A stretch of 52,588 nt of DNA from Proteobacteria bacterium ST_bin11 (GCA_002083615.1 MSXO01000014.1:1907-54494), one strand, 5' to 3'. Shown: positions 42,945 through 51,713, counted from the stretch's first letter. Made by a program: numbers and translations. The notes: generated from the sequence alone by a model not told the origin.

Positions 42945-45254
42945 TCAGCGCACCGCCGCCGCAATCACGGCCTCTCCTAAAGACAATCCGCCGTCATTTG
43001 CCGGATAGCAGTGCGGGGACAGCACGGTTTTACCCCGTTGGCGCAATTGCTCGCTCACAGCTTCCAGTAACAAGCGATTTTGAAATACGCCACCGCTTAA
43101 AACAATACTATTCGCGCCGGTTTGGCCACTCAAGCCATTCAACACATCGACGGTCGCGGCGGCCAGGCTGTGATGGATACGGGCAGCGACGCGGGCTTTG
43201 TCGGTGCCGATTTGCAGGTCTTTCAGTACCGCTTTCCACAAGCCGTGCCAACTTAATACCGCCAGGCTGCCGTCGTCGGCAACAGCCCAGGCTTGTGGGT
43301 AGGACTGCTCTTTGGTAAATACCGGCGTCGCCAGTACTTCCATCGCAATCGCCGCCTGGCCTTCGTAATGCACTTGTTCGGCATGCAAGCCCAAAGCGGC
43401 TGCAAAAGCGTCAAACCAGCGCCCGCAGGAACTACTGAGCGGCGAGTTGAGATTTTTTGCCAGCATCGTATCTAGGGTCGCCAAAGGTTTACCGACCAAC
43501 AACTGCATGATGTCCAAATCCGCGTAATCGCGTTGCAAAGTTTGCCAGTCAAAATAATGCCGCAATTGCGCATAAGTATTCCGCCAAGGCTCACGCATCG
43601 CTTGCGTACCGCCCAGCATTGCGATGGGTTGAAAATGCCCCAGCCGCTTGCAGCTGCGGTAATCGCCGCACAAAAACTCGCCACCCCACCACTCGCCATT
43701 TTCGCCCATACCCAGGCCGTCGAAAATTGCCGCCAACACCGGCGGCGCATCCAAACCTACCCCATGTTCCGCCGAACAAGCTGCCAGATGGGCATGGTGG
43801 TGCTGAACACTGATAAGTTCGATCGCCTCGTTCGATGACAAAGTTTGGCCGTATTGAGTAGACAGATAGCCGGGATGCTTATCAACAACCAGCTGATCCG
43901 GACGAAAGTCACTCAGCTTGTTGTATAAATCGACGGCTTGTTGGTAGTCTTGCTGCACAGCGGCATTTTCCAAATCGCCGATGTGTTGGCTGACAATCGC
44001 TTGACCGTTTTTCAGTAAGCAAAAACTGTTTTTCAACTCGGCGCCCAACGCCAGAATATTGCTTGCCCGCTCAAAACCGATTGGCAATCGTAATGCCTCC
44101 GGACTATAGCCGCGCGCCCGGCGCAACATACGCATATGGCCGTCCATCAAACGCATGACCGAATCGTCCAGGCGATTGACGATATCGCGGTCATGCATTA
44201 ACCAGTAATCGGCGATACCTGCGAGTTTTTCCTGTGCTTCGGCATTCTCGGTGCATTGCGGCTCATCGCTGATATTGCCGGAAGTTAAGACAATAGGGAC
44301 ATCCAGTTCTTGCATCAGCAAGGTATGCAGCGGCGTGTAAGGCAACATAAAACCGAGTTTGTCGTCATCGGGCGCGACTCCGGGCACGAGTTGTTCGCCT
44401 TGCGCTGGTAACAGCACAATTGGCGCAGCGCGATGCTGCAAGGCTGACAGTTCCTGAGGACCGATGGAGGCATAACGACTAACCATAGCCGCATCCCTTG
44501 CCATCAACGCAAACGGTTTGGCATAACGGCGCTTTCGCTGCCGAAGTCTATCCACAGCCCCAGCATTAGTCGCGTCGCAAGCAAGATGAAAGCCTCCCAG
44601 ACCTTTGATGGCGACAATACAACCTTGGCGGATCAATTCGGCGCTACGGCCAATCGGATCATCGGCTGCCAAAGTCTGCCCTTGATGATCCTCCAACCAC
44701 AATGTCGGCCCACACGCCGGGCAACAATTGGCCTGCGCGTGAAAGCGCCGGTCGGTGGGGTCGTCGTATTCCTGTTGGCAGTGCGGACACATGGGAAATG
44801 CCGCCATACTGGTATTTAGCCGGTCATAGGGCACGCTGCATACAATCGATAAGCGCGGGCCGCAATGGGTGCAATTGGTGAAGGGATATCGATAGCGGCG
44901 ATTGTGCGGATCGGCAATATCCGCCAAACACTCCGGACAGGTCGCGGCATCTGCGGCGATGGGTGTGTCGATACTGTTTTGCCGACTGGCTACTATCGTA
45001 AACTCATCGGGTGCAGCGCCCGGTAAATCATCGACATCCAATCTATCCAAGCGCGCTAAGGGCGGCAACTGCAGGGCAATTTGTTGCACAAAGTTGCTCA
45101 GATCTTGCGCGTCGCCGAAGGCATGTATCATCACCCCTTCGCCGTCGTTCCACACAGAACCCGTCAAACTATGCCGCCGGGCCAAATGCCAGATCGTCGG
45201 ACGAAAACCAACGCCTTGCACTACCCCCCGCGCCCGAATCGCCTTGCCAGGCAT
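42945..45254 (-). CDS. hypF: Hydrogenase maturation carbamoyltransferase HypF
   Basis: A 769-residue protein that makes and transfers the carbamoyl group from carbamoyl phosphate to HypE, for the CN ligands of NiFe hydrogenase. It has an acylphosphatase domain (GVVQGVGFRPTIWHLA), two zinc knuckles (CPEC/CTHC and CPHC/CPAC, about 108-185), a YrdC-like domain (IVAIKGLGGFHLACDA) and a Kae1-like domain with HHHAHLAA. Its start overlaps the hypE stop (TGATG). It is the last hyp gene. Full length, no damage. Confidence 0.96.
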   Translation of the reverse strand: MPGKAIRARGVVQGVGFRPTIWHLARRHSLTGSVWNDGEGVMIHAFGDAQDLSNFVQQIALQLPPLARLDRLDVDDLPGAAPDEFTIVASRQNSIDTPIAADAATCPECLADIADPHNRRYRYPFTNCTHCGPRLSIVCSVPYDRLNTSMAAFPMCPHCQQEYDDPTDRRFHAQANCCPACGPTLWLEDHQGQTLAADDPIGRSAELIRQGCIVAIKGLGGFHLACDATNAGAVDRLRQRKRRYAKPFALMARDAAMVSRYASIGPQELSALQHRAAPIVLLPAQGEQLVPGVAPDDDKLGFMLPYTPLHTLLMQELDVPIVLTSGNISDEPQCTENAEAQEKLAGIADYWLMHDRDIVNRLDDSVMRLMDGHMRMLRRARGYSPEALRLPIGFERASNILALGAELKNSFCLLKNGQAIVSQHIGDLENAAVQQDYQQAVDLYNKLSDFRPDQLVVDKHPGYLSTQYGQTLSSNEAIELISVQHHHAHLAACSAEHGVGLDAPPVLAAIFDGLGMGENGEWWGGEFLCGDYRSCKRLGHFQPIAMLGGTQAMREPWRNTYAQLRHYFDWQTLQRDYADLDIMQLLVGKPLATLDTMLAKNLNSPLSSSCGRWFDAFAAALGLHAEQVHYEGQAAIAMEVLATPVFTKEQSYPQAWAVADDGSLAVLSWHGLWKAVLKDLQIGTDKARVAARIHHSLAAATVDVLNGLSGQTGANSIVLSGGVFQNRLLLEAVSEQLRQRGKTVLSPHCYPANDGGLSLGEAVIAAAVR

Positions 45255-46297
45255 CAGCAGATGCGCGGTAACTGCTCACCGACCGGCCAATCGACGATAC
45301 GCCGTCCGCCGAAAGCCGTGGTCATCTGCACAAAGCCGTGCGGGTCGGCAATGACTTCGCCGATTATAGCGGCGTCGCGACCCAGCGGATGCTGTCGCAT
45401 CGCCGCCAACAAGTCGCCGGCGGCAGCGGCGTCGCAGATGCATACCAATTTACCTTCGTTAGCAACGTATAAGGGATCGAGACCCAGGATTTCGCAGGCA
45501 GCTTTGACTTCGGCTTTGACCGGAATCTTGGCTTCGTCGATCACCATCCCCACGCCGGACTGTTTGGCTAACTCGTTCAAAGCGGTAGCCAGCCCGCCGC
45601 GCGTCGGGTCACGTAAACAACGTAAAGCTGCTGGTGCGGTTGCCACCAAATCGGCGACCAAACCATGCAGGGCCGCTGAATCGGAAACGATAGTGGTCTG
45701 AAATTGCAGATTCTCGCGACTGGCCATGATTGCCACCCCGTGATCACCAATTGACCCACTGACTATAATTACGCAACCCGGCTCAGCTCGGTCGCCGGCG
45801 ATAGTCACCCCCTCCGGCACCAGGCCCACACCGGTCGTGGTGATAAACACGCCGTCGCCCTTGCCGCGCTCCACCACCTTGGTATCGCCGGTAACAATCG
45901 GCGTGCCGGCAGCCTTGGCGGCGGCGGCCATGCTGATAACGATTTTTTCCAGCTCAGCCAGCGGCAAACCTTCTTCCAGGATAAAACCTGCCGAGAGATA
46001 CAAAGGTTTTGCACCGGACATCGCCACGTCGTTCAGCGTGCCATGCACCGCCAATGAGCCGATGTCGCCACCCGGGAAAAACAAAGGTGAAATCACATGA
46101 CCGTCGGTACTAATCGCCAGTCGCCCAGCCGGTACATTGAATAAGGCCTGATCGTTATGCTGACGCAGCAGCTCGTTATCAAAATGCTTGATGAACAGCT
46201 CGTCGATCAACTGTGCCATGGCACGACCGCCACCACCGTGGCTGAGATCGATATGGCCGGATTTTAGATTTAAAGGGCTCGCGTAGCGCTCTGGCAC
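45254..46297 (-). CDS. hypE: Hydrogenase maturation protein HypE
   Basis: A 347-residue ATP-dependent dehydratase that turns the carboxamide on its C-terminal cysteine into a thiocyanate, the cyanide donor for the active site. It starts with GTG 46297 and has GHIDLSHGGGGRAMAQLI and the ATP-binding DPTRGGLATALNE. The final residues are LPRIC, keeping the essential terminal Cys347. Together with hypF it forms the distal part of the hyp set, separated from hypD by inserted plus-strand genes. Confidence 0.97.
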   Translation of the reverse strand: MPERYASPLNLKSGHIDLSHGGGGRAMAQLIDELFIKHFDNELLRQHNDQALFNVPAGRLAISTDGHVISPLFFPGGDIGSLAVHGTLNDVAMSGAKPLYLSAGFILEEGLPLAELEKIVISMAAAAKAAGTPIVTGDTKVVERGKGDGVFITTTGVGLVPEGVTIAGDRAEPGCVIIVSGSIGDHGVAIMASRENLQFQTTIVSDSAALHGLVADLVATAPAALRCLRDPTRGGLATALNELAKQSGVGMVIDEAKIPVKAEVKAACEILGLDPLYVANEGKLVCICDAAAAGDLLAAMRQHPLGRDAAIIGEVIADPHGFVQMTTAFGGRRIVDWPVGEQLPRIC

Positions 46298-46396
46298 GGG
46301 TTTGGTCTCGCTATGTAAACAAATTCATGTGGAAGACTTTCCTCATTCGGATATACAATCTAAAATGTTTATCCTTAAAACTTTCAGGAAGTAGTC

Positions 46397-46630
46397 ATGC
46401 AAATCGCCAAATGGGGTAACAGTTTAGCCGTCCGTCTGCCCGCTGCGGTGGTCGAAGCCTTGCAACTTAAGGAAGGCGACGACATCGAGATTCAGGTTAC
46501 CGGTGAACGTGCGTTCGAAATCGACAAAAAAGCCAGCAATCAAGAGCTTCTCAGCAGATTGCGTAAATTCCGTGGTCGTATGCCGGCGGATTTTAAATTT
46601 GATCGTTTAGAAGCGAATGAAAACCGCTAA
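46397..46630 (+). CDS. vapB: AbrB/MazE-type antitoxin
   Basis: A 77-residue protein with the swapped-hairpin AbrB DNA-binding domain (IAKWGNSLAVRLPAAVVEALQLKEGDDIEI). The C-terminal part, about residues 50-77, should wrap the toxin. It overlaps the downstream PIN-domain gene by 14 bases, the usual antitoxin-toxin layout. The pair lies between hypE and hypD on the opposite strand, so it entered or remained as an insertion in the hyp set. Confidence 0.9.
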   Translation: MQIAKWGNSLAVRLPAAVVEALQLKEGDDIEIQVTGERAFEIDKKASNQELLSRLRKFRGRMPADFKFDRLEANENR

Positions 46631-47033
46631 AACATTCATCGATACCAATGTGTTGCTGTATGTGTTTTCGGGAGACAGCGGCAAAGCTGATCGAGCCGAA
46701 GCTATTCTGCAAACCGGCGGTTTCGTCAGCGTGCAGGTACTGAATGAGTTTACGTCGGTCGCCAAACGCAAATTCAATATGTCATACCCAGAGATTCGCG
46801 AAACTTTGCAGGTCGTTAAAATCGTTTGCCAAATCCTCCCGCTCACCCTAGAAATACACGAACAAGGCCTGGACATAGCCGAACGTTTCGGTTTTTCGAT
46901 GTACGACAGCTTAATCGTTGCCGCTGCCCTGCTCGCTGGATGCACTGCCTTGTATTCAGAAGATTTACAACATGGCCAGCTGATCCAAGACCAACTTTTG
47001 CTTGTCAATCCGTTTGCCAACCCAGTCGATTAA
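46617..47033 (+). CDS. vapC: PIN-domain ribonuclease toxin
   Basis: A 138-residue PIN-domain RNase of the VapC type. Acidic residues expected for metal binding are present: FIDTNVLLYVFSGD (Asp near 9), VQVLNEFTSV (Glu) and FGFSMYDSLIVAAALLAGC (Asp). It starts at ATG 46617, inside the antitoxin gene. Unlike yoeB nearby, both partners are intact. Its targets are unknown. Confidence 0.9.
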   Translation: MKTAKTFIDTNVLLYVFSGDSGKADRAEAILQTGGFVSVQVLNEFTSVAKRKFNMSYPEIRETLQVVKIVCQILPLTLEIHEQGLDIAERFGFSMYDSLIVAAALLAGCTALYSEDLQHGQLIQDQLLLVNPFANPVD

Positions 47034-47208
47034 AACCTGCCGCCAATCAATTCCCTCGTAGAGTTTGCTTCGCATTTCAGGCTGTGATAGAAAACTCACG
47101 CCGGTGATAAAAAATCATCTGCACCATCGGTAGACGCTTGATACTGCTGTTAAAAAGTATTCAGGCTTACCGCTAGGTAAAATAATTACAATCACGAGGA
47201 AACTTACA

Positions 47209-47466
47209 ATGAAAACTAAAATTTTTGCACTGCTGGCGATTGCTTCTGTTGCTTTAATTCCTTCCCTGTCCTCTGCTGGCGAAGCGGACACCTGTAAAGG
47301 TTGCCATAACGGTTCCGTAGCGCCGGCTGTTGACGCTTTAAAAGCCAAATTCAAAACCGCTGACGAATTGGTCGCCGGCGCTAAAGCGTCTAAAAACGAA
47401 ATGATGAAACCAATGCAAGGCAATGACGCGAAATTGAAAGCCGCTGCCGCAGAAATCTATAAATAA
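47209..47466 (+). CDS. Small secreted class I cytochrome c
   Basis: An 85-residue periplasmic monohaem cytochrome. Signal peptide (KIFALLAIASVALIPSLSSAG), then the haem motif CKGCH (residues 29-33) and a C-terminal methionine-rich region (NEMMKPMQGND) supplying the distal ligand. The form is like c-5/c-553 type proteins. It ends in a terminator at 47506. Its position inside the hyp set may be a coincidence; a role as electron acceptor for a hydrogenase is possible but not shown. Confidence 0.85.
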   Translation: MKTKIFALLAIASVALIPSLSSAGEADTCKGCHNGSVAPAVDALKAKFKTADELVAGAKASKNEMMKPMQGNDAKLKAAAAEIYK

Positions 47467-47505
47467 ACCCAGTTTACTCACCCCGCTTTAAGACAGGGGG
47501 TGATC

Positions 47506-47540
47506 AAGGTGGACACTCCTATCGGTGTCCACCTTTCTTA
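47506..47540 (+). terminator. Terminator after cytochrome c
   Basis: AAGGTGGACAC (47506-47516) and GTGTCCACCTT (47525-47535) form an 11-bp stem followed by a T-rich TCTTA. Confidence 0.8.
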
Positions 47541-47544
47541 TCAA

Positions 47545-47670
47545 ATACCGTTAGTTAAGGTTCTTCCCCCTTTAAAAAGGGGGATCGAGGGGGATTTATT
47601 TGGGAAATCTCCCCTGCCCCTCTTTTCCAAAGAGGGGAACTAACAACGACTAAACTTAACTTAACGGCAT
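47545..47670. mobile_element. 126 bp MITE-like element
   Basis: Ends ATACCGTTAGTTAAG (47545-47559) and CTTAACTTAACGGCAT (47655-47670) are inverted copies with one base inserted and one mismatch. Inside are hairpins CCCCCTTT/AAAGGGGG (47566-47583) and a TCCCC/GGGGA pair. It lies between the cytochrome gene and the end of hypD. No coding capacity. Confidence 0.55.
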
Positions 47671-47685
47671 TACCATTTTATCCCG

Positions 47686-48795
47686 CTAACCTTGCCGCAG
47701 CCTTCCGTAACTCCAATACGCAGCACACGCGCCTTCCGACGACACCATACACGAACCCATCGGGTTTTCCGGCGTACAAACCGTACCCAGCAATTTGCAA
47801 TCTTGCGGTTTTTTTGCCCCGCGCAATATGGCCGGACATTCGCAGCCTTTCACATCGTTGGCTTTGATAGCGGGCATCTCGAAGCGCTGTTCGGAATCAA
47901 ATTCGGCATAAGCAGCTTGTAATTTCAATGCGCTATTCGGAATCAGTCCCAGACCGCGCCATTCAAATTGCGGACGCAGCTCAAACACCTCGGCCATCAA
48001 GGCTTGCGCTTTGACATTGCCGTCGTGCGTCACCGCCCGGCTGTATTCGTTTTCCACTTCATGCCGGCCATCGTTGAGTTGCCGAATCAGCATCAGCGAA
48101 GACTGCATCACGTCTAGGGGTTCGAAACCGGCGATAACAATGGGCTTGGCGTAATTCCCTGAGAAGATTTCGTAGGGCTTACTACCGATCACGCTACTCA
48201 CATGGGAGGGCCCCAGAAAGGCATCGATAGCAACCGGCTCCGGCGCGTCAAGAATGGCCTGCATCGCAGACGGCGTTAACACGTGATTGCAGAATACCGA
48301 GAAATTAATTAATCCTTCCGTTTGCGCCTGTTTGATGGCAACGGCAGTGGGCGGGGTGGTGGTCTCAAAGCCAATCGCAAAAAACACGACTTGCCGATCC
48401 GGATTGTCGCGGGCAATTTTCAGAGCATCCTGAGTGGAATAAACCATGCGAATATCGCCGCCGGCCGCTTTGGCTTTGAGCAGACTTTGCCTACCGCCGC
48501 CCGGCACCCGCATCAGATCGGCATAAGTGCAGAGGATTACGTCGTGCTGTTCGACCAATTGAATCGCATTGTCGATGCGTCCCGTCGGCAGCACACACAC
48601 CGGGCAACCGGGGCCGTGAATGAACTCGACATTGCTCGGCATTAAATCCTGCACGCCGTAACGAAAAATCGCGTGGGTATGGCCGCCGCAGAATTCCATC
48701 AAACGATAATGCCTTTCGGGCTCAACGGTTTGGGCAATGACTTGCGCCAGGTGCTTAGCTACATCATGCTGACGGAATTCGTCGATGTACTTCAT
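47686..48795 (-). CDS. hypD: Hydrogenase maturation iron-sulphur protein HypD
   Basis: A 369-residue scaffold that carries Fe(CN)2CO while it is assembled with HypC. Motifs: FCGGHTHAIFRYGVQDL, HGPGCPVCVLP, and near the end KGCECPAILRG with further cysteines (CKLLGTVCTPENPMGSCMVSSEGAC) for a 4Fe-4S cluster. The start overlaps the hypC stop (ATGA). Full length. Confidence 0.97.
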   Translation of the reverse strand: MKYIDEFRQHDVAKHLAQVIAQTVEPERHYRLMEFCGGHTHAIFRYGVQDLMPSNVEFIHGPGCPVCVLPTGRIDNAIQLVEQHDVILCTYADLMRVPGGGRQSLLKAKAAGGDIRMVYSTQDALKIARDNPDRQVVFFAIGFETTTPPTAVAIKQAQTEGLINFSVFCNHVLTPSAMQAILDAPEPVAIDAFLGPSHVSSVIGSKPYEIFSGNYAKPIVIAGFEPLDVMQSSLMLIRQLNDGRHEVENEYSRAVTHDGNVKAQALMAEVFELRPQFEWRGLGLIPNSALKLQAAYAEFDSEQRFEMPAIKANDVKGCECPAILRGAKKPQDCKLLGTVCTPENPMGSCMVSSEGACAAYWSYGRLRQG

Positions 48796-49019
48796 GAGAC
48801 GGTCAAACCGGCTTCGGCAAACAAGGCCAGCGTTTTCAGGGCCTCGTCCTCGTCGATCTTGTTCAGCGCGTAACCCACATGCACCAGCACGTAATCACCG
48901 ACTTTCACGTCATCCACCAAAGCCAGCGATACTTCGACCTTGACGCCGTCCACCGACGCCGTCGCCATCTGCGTCGTAAAATCAATATCGGTAATTTGGG
49001 CAGGCAGGGCTAGGCACAT
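48792..49019 (-). CDS. hypC: Hydrogenase maturation chaperone HypC
   Basis: A 75-residue chaperone of the HypC/HupF family. The essential N-terminal cysteine is present: MCLALPAQITDID. It binds HypD and the hydrogenase large-subunit precursor. The beta-barrel continues with GDYVLVHVGYALNKIDEDEA. Coupled to hypD by ATGA. Confidence 0.96.
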   Translation of the reverse strand: MCLALPAQITDIDFTTQMATASVDGVKVEVSLALVDDVKVGDYVLVHVGYALNKIDEDEALKTLALFAEAGLTVS

Positions 49020-49048
49020 AGCGGTATTAAAAATTGAGGCAAAGGCGC

Positions 49049-49870
49049 TTAAGCATACGCTATCCGCTGCAAAGCCATCTCGGCGCGCAACCAGGTCAAC
49101 CAGTTTTCCATACCTTCGCCAGTCTTGGCTGACAGGGGAAGTACCTTGATGCGCGGGTTGACTTGCTTCGCGTAACTAATGCATTGGGCACTATCAAAAT
49201 CCAGATACGGCAGCAAATCGGTTTTGTTTAAGATCATTAAATCGGCGGCATGGAACATGTCCGGGTATTTGATTGGCTTGTCTTCGCCCTCGGTAACCGA
49301 CAGGATCACCACTTTGTGCGCTTCGCCCAAATCAAACGCCGACGGGCAGACCAGATTGCCGACGTTTTCGATGAACAACAAGCTGTGCTCGGGCAAATTC
49401 AGGCTTTCCAGGCCATGACCGACCCGATGCGCGTCCAAATGACAACCCTTGCCGGTATTGATTTGCAGCGCTTGCACACCAGTGGCGCGGATGCGGTCGG
49501 CGTCTCGCGCGGTTTGTTGGTCGCCTTCGATCACCGCGATGCTTAACTCCTCTTTCAACCGCAGAATGGTCTCGGTCAACAGCGTGGTTTTGCCGGAGCC
49601 GGGACTGGACACCAGATTCAAAGCCAGCACGCCGCGCTCACTAAAATAACGGCGGTTTTCGTCGGCATAACGATTGTTTTTCGCCAGAATATCCTGTTCG
49701 ATTTGTACCATCCGCGCCTGAGTCAAACCCGGCGCATGCGAGTGTTCCGCAGTATGTTCGTGATGATGGTGATGTCCATGGTCATGGCTGTGATCATTAG
49801 CATGCTCGTGATCGTGTGGTTCGTCGTGCGAGTGAAGAGGACCCTCGCCGCAGCCGCATACTCCGCACAT
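49049..49870 (-). CDS. hypB: Hydrogenase nickel-insertion GTPase HypB
   Basis: A 273-residue GTPase. ATG 49870 (MCGVCGCGEG) is chosen over the longer frame to 49999 because the CxxCGC nickel motif is at the N-terminus in HypB and it overlaps the hypA stop (TAATG). Then follows a histidine-rich nickel-storage stretch (about residues 12-45). The G-domain has SSPGSGKTTLL, EGDQQTARDADRI, ENVGNLVCPS and LNKTDLLPY. It works with HypA to insert nickel. Confidence 0.96.
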   Translation of the reverse strand: MCGVCGCGEGPLHSHDEPHDHEHANDHSHDHGHHHHHEHTAEHSHAPGLTQARMVQIEQDILAKNNRYADENRRYFSERGVLALNLVSSPGSGKTTLLTETILRLKEELSIAVIEGDQQTARDADRIRATGVQALQINTGKGCHLDAHRVGHGLESLNLPEHSLLFIENVGNLVCPSAFDLGEAHKVVILSVTEGEDKPIKYPDMFHAADLMILNKTDLLPYLDFDSAQCISYAKQVNPRIKVLPLSAKTGEGMENWLTWLRAEMALQRIAYA

Positions 49871-50211
49871 TACTCTACCTCCAATTCTTTGATTCGCATT
49901 TGATCGCCGTCGACAATCTGTAATTGATGACTGCCACAGTGCGGGCACTCGTCGTATAACTGTTGCACCAACACTTCGCAGCCGCAAGGCATACACCAAG
50001 CCAGGCCCGGCACTTCGATAATTTCCAGCTTGGCATGTTCCGCCAATGAGCCTTGCATCACCACTTCAAAACTAAACTGCATTGCCTCCGGTTCTACACC
50101 AGACAAGGCGCCAATCTCCAGCCACACGGTTTTGACTTTGGCAAATTGCTGGGCCTTGGCCTGTTGTTCGATGATCTGTAACACACTCTCACAGAGCGAC
50201 ATTTCGTGCAT
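49870..50211 (-). CDS. hypA: Hydrogenase nickel-insertion protein HypA
   Basis: A 113-residue nickel metallochaperone. MHEMSLCESVLQ provides the conserved His2 nickel ligand, and the zinc site CMPCGCE ... CPHCGSH is in the C-terminal half. It overlaps hypB by TAATG. It is preceded by the hupK fragment with a 13-base gap. Confidence 0.96.
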   Translation of the reverse strand: MHEMSLCESVLQIIEQQAKAQQFAKVKTVWLEIGALSGVEPEAMQFSFEVVMQGSLAEHAKLEIIEVPGLAWCMPCGCEVLVQQLYDECPHCGSHQLQIVDGDQMRIKELEVE

Positions 50212-50224
50212 GATAATTACTCTG

Positions 50225-50584
50225 TTAGTTTTCCGGGGTCAACACTAGCCGGTATTGCACACAAGGATCGACAGCGTTGATCAGCCATTCCGCCCGCTGC
50301 CGCAAGCCATCCGCATCATCAGCCTGCAAAGACTTTAAACCTTGAGCCAGCACTCCATCGGGATGAAAATTCCATTCAGTCGGCGCGACAATGCGGTAAT
50401 CGTACACCCGGCCTTGGCTTAAGGCCAGGCGGTGAATCAATAATCCCCGCGCCGCCTGCACTTGTGCCAGACCAATGCCATCGGCGGCATAAGTCGACAT
50501 CGTTCCTAGCGATGGTTTTAAGCCCTGCGGGATCGCAGCGACTTCGAATAACACGGCAACAAAACGCGGCAGCAAACCATTGCC
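50225..50584 (-). pseudogene. hupK: Truncated HupK-type hydrogenase assembly protein (C-terminal part)
   Basis: About 117 residues remain: GLLPRFVAVLFEVAAI, then ARGLLIHRLALSQGRVYDYRI, APTEWNFHPDGVLAQGL and an end VDPCVQYRLVL. These are typical of the C-terminal third of HupK/HyaF-like proteins, which are relatives of the hydrogenase large subunit lacking the full C-terminal CxxC nickel ligands (only DPC is left). Reading upstream meets TAA at 50585-50587, and the sequence beyond is the palindrome block. A full HupK is about three times as long. The remaining part may not be expressed. Confidence 0.8.
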
Positions 50585-50587
50585 TTA

Positions 50588-50988
50588 GCGGCTGTGCAAA
50601 TCCGCGAGCAAAGGCCCGCTTTGCTGACGACTCATTGGTATCGCTATCGCGAGGCTTTGTGATGTCGGGTCTCGGCCCGACAGCCGAGATACTTTCTTTT
50701 GCGTGGCCAAAAGAAAGTATTCAAAGAAAAGGCCACCCGAAATTCCGCCAATTTCCTGCGCTTTTACGAAAACCATCCATGGTTTTCGTCCTCCGGGCCA
50801 GCCTATCGGCTGTTCAAATTTGCTCCAGGCAAATTTGTCGCTTTTGGCGAGGGTTTTCGGAAGGGCCATCCCTGGCCCTCCGAAAACCCTCGCCAAAACC
50901 TGCGATGCTCGGGGCGGAATAACGGGACTAAAACCATCCCGTTTTCGTAGGGTGGGCACGGCTTTTTGTGCCCACGAGGACAAACCCT
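50588..50988. repeat. Mosaic of long palindromes
   Basis: No real gene; open frames here arise from repeats. Hairpins in order: TGTCGGG/CCCGACA (50663-50682); ATACTTTCTTTTG/CAAAAGAAAGTAT (50689-50720); ACGAAAACCAT/ATGGTTTTCGT (50766-50789); a 25-bp stem with one bulge (50842-50898); AACGGGA/TCCCGTT (50921-50943); GTGGGCAC/GTGCCCAC (50952-50975). The segment 50903-50926 is repeated exactly in inverted orientation at 52519-52542. Confidence 0.85.
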
Positions 50989-51528
50989 TCATTCCCCCGT
51001 AACCACGTCATCGACACCGTCTCCCCAATCCACCATATAAACACCTTCCCTAACATATCGATGAAACGTCGAATACGGCCATTCGATTACCCGCTGGCAA
51101 TAACCATGCTTTACCGGGTTGTAATGAATGTAATCCATGTGCCGGGCAAAATCGGTTTCATCGCGAATTTGATGCTCCCAATACCGACGTTGCCATAAGG
51201 TCGACTCCCGATGTTTTTGTTTCGACACATTGATTCATTCGGCCCGCCGATATGCGTCACCACATGCCACACTCACCTGCCGTTTGATCACACTCCAACG
51301 GGTTGCAAAATCTCCATCGTCAACCGGTAACGTCCAAATACAATGCAGATGATCCGGCAACAAAACCCACGCATCGATAGTAAACGGTCGTTTCGCGCGA
51401 GTGCTTGCAATCGCCTTGAGCAAAGCCTCTCGTATCGGCTCATCACATAAAATCGCTTGCCGCCGAAACGTCACCATCGTGAAAAAATATGTTGCACCGG
51501 GATTTTGCGAGCGGAGGTAACTAGACAT
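50989..51528 (-). pseudogene. REP-associated tyrosine transposase (RAYT) with an in-frame TGA
   Basis: On the minus strand from ATG 51528: MSSYLRSQNPGATYFFTMVT, then the HUH motif LLPDHLHCIWTLP, KRQVSVACGDAYRRAE and TGA 51235-51237. The same frame continues INVSKQKHRESTLWQRRYWEH, then HMDYIHYNPVKHGYC to 50989, the usual end of TnpA_REP (IS200-like) proteins, including the probable catalytic Tyr region. Without the TGA it is a complete protein of about 179 residues. It lies between REP-like palindromes. Confidence 0.85.
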
Positions 51529-51710
51529 GTCGGTGGTTAAATCAGAGTTTGCTATGTTCCCGCGTGGGCACGAAAAGCAAGTGCCCACCCTACATTCCTG
51601 GATTTTGCGAGCGGCGTTAACGGGACATTTTTGGTTGTTAATTTTCTGCGGTTAAATCAGAGTTTCTGATTTAACCGCGTGGGCACGAAATGCGTGTGCC
51701 ACCCTACGGT
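51501..51710. repeat. Tandem REP-containing units overlapping the RAYT start
   Basis: A unit of about 100 bases occurs twice: GATTTTGCGAGCGG...GGTTAAATCAGAGTTT...CGTGGGCAC...GTGCCCACCCTAC at 51501-51600 and a diverged copy at about 51601-51710. The first contains the RAYT start codon. The second holds a diverged start (reading MSR-stop-RRSQNPG). The hairpins are GTGGGCAC (51564-51571) / GTGCCCAC (51581-51588) and GTGGGCAC (51681-51688) / GTGCCAC (51698-51704). Confidence 0.7.
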
Positions 51711-51713
51711 GCT

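Noticed and set aside
49871..49999. Longer N-terminus for hypB (42 extra residues)
   Set aside because: HypB should begin at the MCGVCGCG nickel motif; the extension lies inside hypA.
50464..51002. Several overlapping open frames of 76-152 codons on both strands
   Set aside because: They run through perfect palindromes, mirror each other on the two strands and have no family motifs or ribosome sites. They are by-products of the repeat block.
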